Origin: Wuchereria bancrofti
Lineage: Eukaryota; Nematoda; Chromadorea; Rhabditida; Onchocercidae
Assembly: GCA_005281725.1 (NCBI GenBank)
Contig: SSBO01000010.1
Location: 862,461-926,460, forward strand
Direction of reading: 5' to 3'
DNA: 64,000 bases
The first letter of the stretch is position 1. Each line of letters begins with the position of its first letter. A model generated the notes under the pieces. The model worked only from the letters and a program-made list of their open reading frames with translations. It made no database searches and was not told where the DNA came from. The position numbers and the translations under genes were made by a program. Shown here in pieces: positions 13,772 to 25,616 of the stretch.

Positions 13772-14643
13772 GGTGCGTGGAATTCAACGCAACGATAAAG
13801 TGGTTGCAGAAGGATCGCCTTCGATCGTTTTGTTAAAGGATGCTGAAATCATCGAATGTTAAGTGACTTCGGAATGTGGGAAATGAACATTACTTGATCT
13901 GTGCTAAATCATTCTGATAAGATAATTGATATGATAAGTTATTAGTTCTATTCAGCATTATGATAAGTTAATAAAATAGTCAAATAGATGGCTACGATGG
14001 TGAGTATTAGTTTAGAGTATTGAATGGATTTAATTGTATAAATTAAGAGTTGTAGTAACAGTTAATCTAACTTTGCTGGCAAAATAAAAGGAAATCAATT
14101 GGACAATATTATCGAACTGTAATTCTTCAATACTGAAATATGTGCCATTTTTTTTGATTCTAAAATGATAGTGTCTATTGTTCCATTTCACTGATAGTAC
14201 CACCTTTATTTGCTACAATTAACAATTGTTATTTTAGAAATAAATTTTGAATTTAGAAATTTTAAGATTAAGATATTTCAAGTGAGTAAATAAAATTGAT
14301 ACTTAAACTTTCCAAATCATCAAGCTTCCCTTTTTTTGTTGACATTAAATTTCTTTCCTTGATTAGATGATTGCCTTATCAAACTTATCATATCTGTCTA
14401 TTATCGAAGGATATTTGTAGCACTGTTGCAGATGGTTACTACTGTGATTACTCGAAAGTGTCACATATTATTTTATCATTATCAAATTCTTTTTTGAATC
14501 TAAAAGTTGACTGAAAACACCGACCAAATCCACTTTGGAGCGCGCTGATCGAACAAGAAACTGTCCATTTCGTTGCAATAATTCGCATGTAACCTTCTTT
14601 CCTAATCGGCCGTGGTACCAAAAGAAATTGCCTAATATTTCCA
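13772..14643 (-). CDS. SH2-domain exons of a Fer/Fes-like protein (fragment, possibly pseudogene)
   Basis: Three exons encode nearly a whole phosphotyrosine-binding SH2 domain. Exon a (14478-14643) has FFWYHGRLGKK and NGQFLVRSARS, including the Arg of FLVR that binds phosphotyrosine. Exon b (14072-14159) has IKKNGTYFSIEEL and FDNIVQLISFYF. Exon c (13772-13842) has HPLTKRSKAILLQPLYR, the usual end of an SH2 domain before a tyrosine-kinase linker. Exons b and c join in phase through GTTAGA and TTTCAG sites, and exon c ends at a good GTACGT donor. Exon a joins b in frame only if it is cut at AT|GATAAA, which is not a GT donor; the frame otherwise stops a few codons later. Exon a may begin at the acceptor GTTTTCAG or at the in-frame Met at 14662. 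Nematodes have many SH2-kinase paralogues, but I found no kinase-domain exons to the left. Functional gene with unusual splicing, or a decaying copy. Confidence 0.78.
13916..13972. promoter_or_regulatory. Three TGATAA motifs in an SH2-gene intron
   Basis: CTGATAAG, ATGATAAG and ATGATAAG occur within 57 bp in the intron between SH2 exons b and c. They match the nematode GATA-factor core. Function is inference only. Confidence 0.25.
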
Positions 14644-17600
14644 CTGAAAACACAACTTTCATTATTTATGCATTCCCATTAATTACAATCTTTTTTGTTA
14701 AAATTTTGAAGCAAATTTTTTATCTCTTTTTGAAAGGAAAAATATCTGTTGAAAATTTGGATAAAAACAAGCAATTTTTGTTGCATTGTGTTGCTTGTTT
14801 TAGAAACACAGTTGTAGTATTTGTTGCAATGTTTTTCTTTAAGCGCTCATTGCAAACTGATATCTGAAAGGCGCAAATGTTTCTGTCTTTTCAACTCACA
14901 GGAATAAAAGCAATAAAATTGCTCGCAAAATATGTAATTGCCATGCTGACAGTTTCAAGAAATTTAACATTTGAAGTTTAAAAAAAAAAGACGAAAGTCG
15001 GCAGTACATCATGAATGCTTTGCAAATGATCTAAGATTAAAAATTGAGATTAAAAAAAGGAAAGTTCTTTCCAGTGAATAATTAATAAAGTAACTTAAAA
15101 AAGAAGTAAATTTTTGTAAATTTATGAGCTTTTTCTCAAAACTAATTTGCATAATATTGCATATTTATTTGCAAAATATAAAATTATGTATGAAGGAAGG
15201 AAGAAAAGTGTGAAAATATTAGTGGAATCAATAAAATTTATTGTGCTGCAATTGAAATTGAATAAGAAAAAAAATTATTTATCACAAATTTAAAATTTTT
15301 ACGAAAGACACTGTTGTCAGACGGATCATAACCGTTTTGATTTTGTGCAAATTAATGAAAATATGATTGCTACGAAAGATAGTCGTAACTACGCCCAAAA
15401 CGCTGAATAATCATTGCATTCATTTGTTCATATGTGCAATTGTCGTAAGAAATTAACAGATTTTACTATCAATTGGCGGAGGTGTTGATCACATGAAATT
15501 AGCTCTTTAGTGATGATAAGGCACAGCTTATCATATCAAACTAACCGAGGAAAGTGATGGGCTCCGCATTATCAGTGGATTGCTAGATAGAACCGATCAA
15601 TCGGTCCATTAAATAATTAAATGATGCTGGGCTGAATTTGCTAGGCTATTTAACTTCTAAATGTCATTATAGCTTTGATTGACTAAATAACGAAGATAGA
15701 CATAAAAGTGTATGCATCCAAGTAAAAATAAACTTAAGTAATTAAGTAAGTTATGAAGATATCATCATTTCCTTTCATTATATGTTATTTTTCAATTACT
15801 TTACCTACCGGTTATGTAATGAATGCAAATAAGAAATTCTAGTAATCAATCTTTGCCTCATAACAACTCATTTGATTTTATTACTTTTTACACCGACAGG
15901 TTTTTAAGCCATTTTCAAATTACTTTTAACTTTTTTTCTTTTCCTCTTTCCTATATTTACAGATTATTCAAAGTTTCTCTTACCTCTATGACACATAGTC
16001 TTGTCAAGAAATTTAAAAGCGATTAACTTTCTCAATAATTGATGATGAATCACTCTGAATGAGTGGAACAGAAAGGAGAAAGAAGCAAAAAAGGAATTGT
16101 GAAGTAATTTGGGGCAGTAATAATTGAAAGTAACTAAGAATAAGACAGACAGGAAATTAGGCTCGAAATATCAGATAGCTAACAGTGATTGTACAGAGAT
16201 TTGAGTGAACACTTTGTACAATTGAATGTCACAGAAAAGTTTAGCAGTTTAAATGAGTTGACAAACTGATAATTAAATGAGAAACAATCTTTGTTGGATA
16301 TTTGCATTCAAAAATTTTGTCATTACTTCTTTTTACCTTATATTGTAAGATTTTCATTGCATTGTTGATATTTACATGCTAAAATAACTTTGTCATTTAA
16401 CATAATACTCTCAATATTTTGCCCTTTTCGTGCAGTTTCATTATTGAAGAGTGATGACAACTTCAATCAATGCTTATCAACAATATTTACACAAACAAAC
16501 ATTTTGTTTAATCGTACTGCCAGCTGGCTGCTCTATCGGTTGTTACTTTTGATTGAAGTGTTATTTCTGCATCCTCTAATTTTAATACTTGAAATTTAGC
16601 CGAATAAGGAAGACTGAAGCTTAGGCTTAAAGCTAATAGACAATTCAATTAAAATCACTAGCTGTAGCAGAAATCACTTGGCTCAATAAACTGATTGTTA
16701 AATAAGCCAAGTGAATTTATTTGGCTTATTGTAACTTAACGTTAGATTGCCGTTGAGCAAACTCTCTAATAAATTTCCTGCATGCAATAAAAGGATTAAC
16801 AAAATTATTAAATATAATGCAATTGTCGAATCGAATTAAAACAAAGTTATGATAAGGTTGAAAGTTTAATAGATTTTATTAAATAAATGATATAAAGATT
16901 TGCAGTCAGTATTATATTTTATTTGTATTTATAGCTGGAAAGTTTTTTGAAAATTCAAATAAATATCTTTTCAAAAACATTTTTTCATTTTTCCTGTTTT
17001 GATTTTTTTTTAAGTTAAAGCATTTTTTGTGGAAATTTAAATATGAAAATGAGGCGAAATGAGATCAAAAAAAGCAATGAAAAAACAAAAAAAGGAATTG
17101 TTTGCATTTATGGTTGGAAGATTTCTTGAAACTTAAAAGAACGTAAAGTTTTTTTAAAAACATTCTACTGTTTTCTTTTTTCCTTAAGTTTGAAAATACC
17201 TTCACATTAGCAAGAAAAATAATTTCTAAAATAACAAACATATGGCAGGAGACATTATTGTCACAAATTTTTTATTCCATCATGTCATTTCAACTCTTCT
17301 AATTAAGCTCCAAAGGAAAATCTGAAATGGTTGGTATCAAAAAATTAGCTCATAATTGTTGATGATTGTTCATAAAAATCTCTTTTTTTTTCAATATCAG
17401 TGTTTAAAAGATTTTTGGTTAATAAAATTGTGAAATTGATATTCTTTCTTTCATTATTTTGTTGTACTTTTCAAAGTTTAATTTATTTCAATAATAACAA
17501 CTAAAACAGTTATTTAAACAAAAGTGCTTTTTTAGTGCATTTTTCCCCATAATTTTAAACAACAAAAGTCGAAGTTCATTTTTTTCAAAAAATTTTATTC

Positions 17601-20139
17601 TGCTAATTAATGATTCCATCTTGTAATAATGTATATTTCATAACAACTAGTTTTGAAGTGATTAATCCAAATATTGATTCATACTTTGATATTAGTTAAA
17701 AATTTGTTCATTCATTGAATTTTATTTTGATGAATAGCCCATTTTCTCTTTTGTTCTTTCATTTTGAATCTTTGAATTTGCAAAATCTTTGAGAAAAATA
17801 ACAAATTTGATTTTTTCTGTTTTATAATAATTATTACATTTTTGTTGGAATTATTTACCATTTCTTTGCGAATTTCACTCAAGTTCCTTATTTTTTCATT
17901 TTCTTCAATTTTGACTGATATTGCGACTAAGCTGATTATCGCAGAGGCACTTATATTTGCAACTTTTGCGCTCAAAAAATAACTTTTTTAAAAATTAATG
18001 TAATTTTAAGGTTTTAATTTATTAAGAAAAGTGACTGCAGCAGTTAAAAGACTTTTGGCTTTCTAAGAAAATTGAACTTAACTACGAGAAAGAAATTTTA
18101 AAATTTAACTCTCTCAGTAAATTTTAGCACAAGTGCTAGTTTATTGCTATGGGAGAGAAATTACTTTAGGTTCTAGGAAAAATCTGAATGAAAACATGAA
18201 ACGGACGAATGGCGCAAAACGTTCCATTGCAATGCCTAATTCAGTCATTTCGCATATAAGAAAAAAACTTTTTTATGCCTTTCCAAACTTCGATGATTAA
18301 TCGTTGAAGCGGAATTAACTAAATTTGAAGCAATGATTGTTTGTCAAATAAACTTTAATATTTTCCCCTTCTCTCCCAAATATTTATGAAGCATTTAAAA
18401 GATTTATTGATGAAACTAAAGTTAAAGTTAGGTGCGATGAATTCATATTAGCCATTCTAGTTTGTTCTTTAGTTATGCTTTACTTAAGCTTGCAATCCTT
18501 TTTTCTTTCTTTTTTTGAGAGCAAACTACTTATATTATTTACTATTACATTGAGCGTTGAAGTCAAAAAAATATTCCAAACGTCGTTGAAGTATTGACTG
18601 ATACGAAAATTTTATATTATTGAACTTTCACTCAATGCGAAATTTGTTTGTGCCATTTTTTCTTTTTTTGGAGAATCTTTTTTCTTTTTTTTTGAAATGG
18701 CAATTGATAGTTACTAATTTATATTCCTACCTATTTCATCATTTTACCTAACTTACGTGGCGGCTTTTGTAACCTATGTTTTTTTGCTATGTAAAATTCT
18801 GTAGGAGAATTATTCTTAGTTGAAGTTATTAATGCTTTACAGATATGAAGAAAAATGGCGCTATTCTGATAAAATGCGCCAAAGAAGAAGAAAATTTCTT
18901 TCATCATAAAGGCTACTTAGATTTGAATATATTTGTCATAACACAACTGTCGAACAGTTCCTTCCTTGTCTTTGTCCTTTCGTCATAATTTGTGATTCCA
19001 ATATTTGATGGATTTAAATCGACGATCAGTTCTCGTCACCACTATTTTTTCATATGATTGCTCTTACATGAAACCAAAATAAATTTATGTAATAATAATT
19101 ATAATAACATTTGATAATTTCCTCATTATAAAATGGAAATTGTTCAGAATCGTAAACTTTTTTAAATGATGTCGCATAATACATGCTTTTTATTAAATTT
19201 TGCACCTTTTTTTTTAAACAGCAGTTTTGTATAAATTACCATTAAGAATTCATATTACTAAGAATTGCCTACTAACAATTTCAAACCTTTTGAAGTTTCA
19301 TTTTTTCTCAATCCAACATTTTCATTCATTTCATTTTCTTCTCAAAAAAAACTTCAAAAAGTGAAATGAGTAGCTTTTATTGCCATTGATAAGAAAAAAG
19401 GAAACATTCTGCTTTGGTCTTCTATATAATATCAATATGTGATAATGGTTCTGACAATACTTTTGCATCTTGTTTATTAGTCAGTCAGTTAAAAAGTGAT
19501 AACAGTGAATAATAAAAAGATATTCCAAAAAAAAAAAAACTGTTATTACTGTTGTCGTTATTATTGTTATTATTTTTGTTATTTATTTTTATTATTATTT
19601 GCTTAAATTTGCAAAGCAAAATGAGCCCAAATCATTGATCATACATTATTATTCTATTATTTCATGTAGTCATGTTATCACTTTATAGTTAAACATTTTA
19701 TGGCACAGTAATAAATTGTTAATCAAATGCCATAAAACGACACTTCAATGATTGTTTCCTTTTTGTCGTATTTTATTCTGCCGAAATTATCCAACTCTCC
19801 AATTCTTGTGGCTTCAAAAATATTGGAAGATGTTTATGTCTCGGAATTTTATCAATGTTCATTTGTATGATTTGTCAAAAAGAACAAAAAAAATAATTAT
19901 TTTATCAATTAATTTCCTATTTTTAATTAAATTTAAACATAAACATCACTTCTGGGAAGTTAATTACTTCATTTTGAAACTTTTTTATCACATGAAAAAA
20001 AATCGAAATATTCCTCCTATTTGGAACTTTTTTTTTTTTTTTTAATGCTCATTTTAAAGTATTTTGCAACTTTTATAAATGTTAGGAAAATTTCATAAAC
20101 TGAAGGTATTTGACAAATAACTGCCATTTGTTTCATTCC
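14644..20139. other. AT-rich intergenic stretch
   Basis: No supported gene. It may include upstream exons or the promoter of the SH2 gene at its left end. An 18-bp string at 15648-15665 also occurs at 9824-9841. Around 15506-15540 there is a short TGATAAG/CTTATCA inverted repeat. Several 60-90 codon reading frames (15823-16026, 16390-16599, 17712-17975, 19752-20045) are low-complexity and lack convincing splice or domain support. Confidence 0.45.
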
Positions 20140-22340
20140 CTCTGCGGAACCTTTTGTTGTGGGAAAAGTGGTGGTATATGCCTGCGGCGGGACTTTCCAA
20201 GCCAGGTAGATGTCAACTGAAGGAAGCTCAGACAAGGTATGTGAATTGGTAAAATGGGCTCATTAACTTAGGGCAACCATCCTAGGAGAAAAACCAAAAC
20301 TTCAAACTCGGGCAGGTGGAGCTCGTCAACCTTGCCAGAGCCATCCGACATCACAAATAATCCAAATAAACTTGCGCTCTAAGATTTCGCTGCCATTGTT
20401 CAAGGCTCGGCAGACGTTGCGATTTATTTAAAATAGCCTTTGCTGAGCTCGAAGGATATAGCAATTTCAAAAAGCCTTGTAGCGCACCCAGATGCAATGC
20501 TGCATGCAGTCGACTCTTGCATGTCGGACATCACAGCCTTGCTTGGTATCGCAGATAGTGGACGTAGGATAGTGGTCACTGTGCTTTACTTTTCTACGAA
20601 CTGCAAGGGTCAACTGGGACATTGCTGCTCCCAATGAAATTTGTCTCAAAGAATGTGATCGGGTCACACACTTCTCGTCAGATTAATCCAAAATCGAACT
20701 TTCCATTCAGCAGTTGACTTCAAGAATTCTGTCACCTCAAATCTTGTTAACTTGCTGACAGATCACTCTAATCACATTATCTCCTTCTTACCCATTGCAA
20801 ACAACACACTGTCCATGTCAACATACACACCTTAACTCTTCAGCTGATCCTCCAGAAACAACGAAATTCCACACCGACTTTCGTCGTCTCAACCGGAAAG
20901 CTCTTGCAGACGACGACAACTGCCATTCCTGTCAGAATTCTGCACAGAGCAGCACACACTGTCACAGACACCGCAGTTCAGCAGAAAAGTCTCTGCTTCA
21001 AAAAAAAAAAGAAAACGGATCTCTGATTCAAACATTGTACTTTCCGGCTGTATCGGTTGCATCATAGTGCGCCGATGAATTGGCGTTGTTCGTTATGCTT
21101 AAGTGGTCCTAGTGCAGAGTGCCGAAAAGACTAGCGCCTTGTGCGATTGTCCACTTCAGGTGAAGAGTAGAAGGGGAAACATTGCAAGAGAGAGGCGCAA
21201 AGTGAACAGTCTGAAAATTGCAGTAAGAGACATAAGTTCCGAGCTAACCACCAAAACAGACTTGCAGATTACCCTATAGACTCACTTATTCATTGCTGCA
21301 CTTTGCATTGAAGAAAATTGCTTCAATGAATGGTGCACAGCCATCAGTCATAGTAACTCACTCATTCGTTCTTGCAAGAAATTTTGCGACATCAACAACA
21401 GATGCTGAAAGATGCACGAATCACGCGACCAAACAGGTGCTGAAAGATGCACGAATCACGCGACCAAACAGGTGCACAGTGCTCTTCTCACCTGAGATGA
21501 TCGCTTCCTTCTTACAGATCGATCCAACAACTGATGAAATCCGCCAGTTTTGAAGAGACTCTCAAGCAGATGAATCTGGCAAGACAACTGCGCTTGATAA
21601 AATCCCTTCCGAAGTTGGAATCAGTTTAAATTTTACAATCTTACTGTGAACTTTTGGAAACAAGCAATCTCTTATCAAATCTGTGTGATGCATTCATCAT
21701 TGCATTGCCGTGATTAAAGGTCCGACTACTCATATTATCGAGGTATTATTGAGGTGTTGTAAGCAAATTTGAAAAACACTGTTAAATGAGAGACTAACAG
21801 AGGTGCATTTCTACCTGAGAGCCAATGTAGTTTCAGAGATAATTAAAGCCTACAGACATGGAATTCTTCTCAGATAACTACAAGAAAAGTATGAGGGATG
21901 ACTCTTAATGGCACACCTTGCACTGATTAAGTACTCCGTGCTGTGCACGAGAGCAGCACGTCAAATTGACGGGAACGTACGTTTGGTCTCTTCCTCAGCC
22001 CACTCACAGAATGATGCACGAACCTGAATGAATTTACATTTGAAACTGTACCGACAGGGTCTAATCACTGTGAACTGTTACAGCACTTCTGAAACGTCTT
22101 TTAGCCTAGGACATTGGCGGTGACCTCTGACCTCGCTGAAGAATAGCATCCATAACGTTGCGAACCCTTTGAGAACGGAGAGAGAAAGGCACAGAAACTG
22201 CCTGATGAAAAAAGACAACGCGCTAAGAGGCGAGTCGGCCAGCATACGAATGTGACCGTTTGTTGTGTCTTGCAACAGACTTGCCTATGTCGCATCGGTG
22301 TTTCAAGTTTGTCGCAAGTCGCAAGTGGCTTTCTGGAGGA
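20140..22340 (+). mobile_element. Decayed non-LTR (LINE-type) retrotransposon, 5' end to C-terminal finger, internally deleted
   Basis: A 2.2-kb island richer in G+C than its surroundings. Pieces of a LINE ORF appear in order but in shifting frames with stops. An endonuclease-end segment lies near 20755-20930 (LLTDHSNHIISFLPIANN, then ADPPETTKFHTDFRRL). The pre-RT motif SGKTTALDKIPSEVG is near 21575, corresponding to the usual SGKAPGLDxIPxEV. Remnants of YRGI and LPESQCSFR follow near 21740-21835 and RQLQEKxxE near 21880. The C-terminal region (LKRL, IHNVANPLRTEREKRHRN) and a final zinc-finger-like CRIG segment end near 22320. Only about 200 bp separate the LPESQC block from the C-terminal block, so the catalytic YxDD region is deleted. 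The element cannot encode an active reverse transcriptase. The clade (Jockey, CR1 or R1-like) cannot be fixed by eye. Confidence 0.85.
21401..21475. repeat. About 35-bp tandem duplication inside the LINE remnant
   Basis: The string beginning GTGCTGAAAGATGCACGAAT is present twice in direct succession; the first copy starts ATGCTGAAAG. It is a local duplication acquired after or during decay of the element. Confidence 0.85.
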
Positions 22341-23446
22341 AACCAACCTAATAGATTAGTTAGTTGCACTTACTGCTACTATCACTGCTCTCTAACATTC
22401 ATTCTTTCTTATCAGTGTGGCACTATCATATTGCATCTTCCTTCATTTATTTTAATTCAGTCATTGCACTGATCTCTGTACTATGACGTCAGTTCCTCAT
22501 TTCATTCCTTCACTGATACCAAATAGATATACCATTATTCTGAAAAAGGAGAAAAAGAGGAAGTAGAAAAGATGAGAAAATTATTATTCATAATAGATGT
22601 TTGCACATTAATGTCATCAAAAGTGCAATTTATGGCACATCATATTCAATAAATGTTCTGTGATAATTCTGTGATACAGGTAAAAAAAAAATGCAGGTAA
22701 AGAGGTCTCTTTTAATTTAAACGATAAAATTGCAGAATTAGTATTATATGAAAGGTACGACGAACTCGCTAAATTTGACAATTTTTCAAGTTGGCACATT
22801 TTCACTTCTTGAATATAATAACCCCTCGGAATTATTAGACAAAAGAAGGTGGACAGTGGTACTGATAGAAAAAGGTGTTGAATATTATGGCAAGTTTAAA
22901 TTGCTTCAATTTGATAAACAAATGATCTGCTAAATTAATTTTACAATTCTTCAACATTCTACAGTTCTTCACTCAACCCTTTTTTCTTATATCAAATTCT
23001 TTGCTGGAATAGTTATTGAAAGTGAAATTTGATCAAGCATTTATTTTTAATCACTTCTCTAATTAGCCAGCAATCCATTTCTTCATTATTGATCAAAACT
23101 ATTTTATTGATTAATTTTTCATCATCACTCTTTTACCACTCATCCATCTTTTACTTTTGATGTTTGTTTTTTTACCTGTTTTCCCTTGTGCTTTTTAAAT
23201 TTTCATCATTGCTGACTATTGCCGAATCAGATTCTGGCTGATATCTTGAATTTCCTACTATTTTACAGTTGCAAATGCTTTATCATTCATTTAAATTCTT
23301 TTTCTCATTACGAATATTTAAATTAAATTTAAGTTTTAGGAATATTATTTGATTTCCAACTAAAATTAACACTATTTCAATTTTAGGAAAAGCTAAAACG
23401 CTAGAACACATAACTGTTAATCTATTTCAATGTTTCATTTCCTAAA
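22341..23446. other. Intergenic stretch before the membrane-protein gene
   Basis: AT-rich. A 61-codon reading frame at 22748-22933 has a coding-like segment (DKRRWTVVLIEKGVEYYG) after an AAG that could be an acceptor, but no partner exon. An acceptor-like TTTTAG at 23381-23386 lies 60 bases before the next gene's ATG. Confidence 0.45.
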
Positions 23447-25616
23447 ATGTTTTGGCAAATAAACAGGTATCAGCGGCGACACTTGTTTACTACTTCTTCA
23501 CGGCTAATATTCTCTCTTCTACTACTACTGTTCAGTGAGTCAGCTTCACTTCCTAATTGGCGTAAGCATTCTTCTGATTACGACCAATTAATTGCTGTGG
23601 TTGAATCTGAGAAGCGCTTGCGACTAGCAACAATGAGAAGTGCGACAAGCGGCAATGACATTCACTTGAGAGACGACGTAAATACTCATTCTAATTCCCA
23701 CTTTCCCTCATACCTTTCCTCTAGGGTGCATAGATCACTGATTGATTACTCAAAAATTTTGCACTTGAAAGTTCTTCAATTTGTTATAAACTGGTTTAAC
23801 TTCGATTTATTTTCAGTAAGATTAAAATTCCAATTTTTTACACCAACAAATTATTGGTAATATGAATATCACTAAATGTCGTCTCATGAAAAAATGTCAC
23901 TTTAGCTTCCATGCAAAATTTAAATAGTTTCAAAAACTAACTGCAAAAACTTTACCTAACATATAGTTGTACTGTGTGATGTTGAAAAGCTCTGAATTTT
24001 TACTATATTAATGCGCTACATAATTCGAACTATTCTAGTTGTATTTAAAATTAATAAAAAAAAAAAATTAAAAATTAAATAATAGACAATTTCTCAACGC
24101 AAAGTTAAGGTGAAACATTTGGCATATATATCGTAATGAATTTCGTTTCTATTTCAAAGAAAAATAATTAACTGATTTCAGTATGAATCAATTAAACTTA
24201 ATTCTACAATGGCGCATCATAAATCATTCTATACATTGAACGATAAGGAAATTGTCGATATTACTGATCAAGTTTATTCTAATGTTTCAATTGAAAGTAT
24301 CCGAAATATTTCGGAGCAGCAATTTCGCAATTTTTTGAAAGGAATACTTCAAAGGCATTTGGAATTAGCACGAAGGAAAATTGCTTATCCAAATATTTTT
24401 GCTACAACTAATAATTATGTTTATCAAAATAATAGAAGTGAGTATTCTTATTGATTTTTTTTAAATAAAATTAGAAAAGTTTTCATGAAATTTGATTTAA
24501 ATTTTTTTGTAAATTTAATTTATTTGTCTTTTTTGCAAAATTCGATTTAAAGTCCTGTTTGTCTATGATTCAAAAATAGCAAATTTTCCGGAATTTAGGC
24601 TAAACTTTTAGTCGAATCTTTTTTTCGGAAAATTGGTTTCTTATAAAATACTTTTCAAGCATGTAGGATATGATGAAAACCATAATTGAAGATAAATTAA
24701 ATAAAAGCTACAAGATAGCCATCATTTCTAAAACTGCTATAAAAGTAGAGTTAAGAGTCATGCAATAGTAGATGGCTAACATGATAATATCAATGATTGA
24801 TGTCAATAAAAGTCGAGAAAAATTTTCTTTAGATGTTTTTAATGTGAAAAATTTAGTTTTAATTATGATATAACTGTGTCTAACTTGTCTAAATTAACTG
24901 CATTTTTCTCTTTTTTTGTAATTTAGTAGGCTGCCAGATGGTTTGTCAATTTATCTCATTTTGCATCATAGTTAGTGGCATTTGTTTGTTGTGGACATGT
25001 ACCTGTTGTATACAGTCAAGGAGCGCCGATGATCGCGATGACAGTCTTTGCGGTTAATATTTTCCAACTAACTCATAATTGCAACAGTTTTTTCCAAAAA
25101 TTTAAAGAAATTCAAAAAGAATTTTTTTTCTCAAATTTAAACAAAAAAAATAGTATTTAGACTTATAGGAGATTTCATGATCGCTCAATAAATAATAATT
25201 GCTTCAACAAGCTTTTCTGTTTTATCATTTTTTTCATTTAAGTAACCGTTGCACTTATTGTTAACTTTTCCCAATTTCAAAGTTAATGAATGGACAAAAT
25301 TTTTGTAACTTTACATTTTCCATATTTTAGATTCTAATGATTTATTTGTGATTTTTTGAAATTCAATATTTATAAATATGACTGAAGAAGACTGGATGAG
25401 GCCTACTCTATTTCAGGAGTTCATCCGACCAGTGTCCCAGCCCCAATTGATTATAGTAAGCCATACATGATCAAATGTGATTCACAAGGCTCCTGCTATG
25501 CTAGTCCACTGAACGATGATGAAGTGCCACCGTTGCCAAGCTACAATAAAGCGCTCAGTTATCCAACTTATCCATTTCCAAAAATTCAAGAATTACCTAA
25601 ATCAGATTGCGTCTGA
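23447..25616 (+). CDS. Secretory-pathway single-pass membrane protein, unknown family (316 aa)
   Basis: Exons 23447-23815, 24182-24437, 24927-25052, 25417-25616; all phases agree and the model gives 316 residues. The N-terminus has a hydrophobic segment (about residues 20-30, LIFSLLLLLF) that fits a signal peptide or anchor, followed by a polar lumenal part. Exon 2 adds a charged, helix-prone region (SEQQFRNFLKGILQRHLELA). Exon 3 has a Cys-rich transmembrane helix (about 216-236, QFISFCIIVSGICLLWTC) and then a charged SADDRDD stretch. Exon 4 is a Pro/Tyr-rich cytoplasmic tail with VPPLPSYNKAL, like the proline-Tyr tails of Shisa-type adaptors that bind WW or SH3 proteins; that link is inference. 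A TTTTAG at 23381-23386 could be the trans-splice acceptor. The first exon boundary is the least certain. I do not recognise the family. Confidence 0.72.
24921..24929 (+). promoter_or_regulatory. TAGTAG tandem splice acceptor
   Basis: The acceptor of exon 3 in the membrane-protein gene reads TAGTAG. Both AGs keep the frame: the upstream one gives Ile-Gly-Cys and the downstream one Ser-Cys just before the transmembrane helix. NAGNAG acceptors commonly give one-codon indel isoforms. Confidence 0.55.

Noticed and set aside
13741..13863. 40-codon plus-strand ORF with coding-like composition
   Set aside because: It is antisense to SH2 exon c, whose frame matches a known domain end and has good splice sites.
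16390..16599. Plus-strand ORF with coding-like segment after an acceptor-like GTGCAG
   Set aside because: Hydrophobic end is low-complexity and no neighbouring exon fits in phase.
17712..17975. Minus-strand ORF with EENEKIRNLSEIRKEM before a possible GTAAAT donor
   Set aside because: Isolated, no ATG near the start, no partner exon; may be worth a homology search but not supported.
22748..22933. Possible exon coding DKRRWTVVLIEKGVEYYG, resembling a PH-domain start
   Set aside because: Resemblance covers too few residues and there is no second exon.
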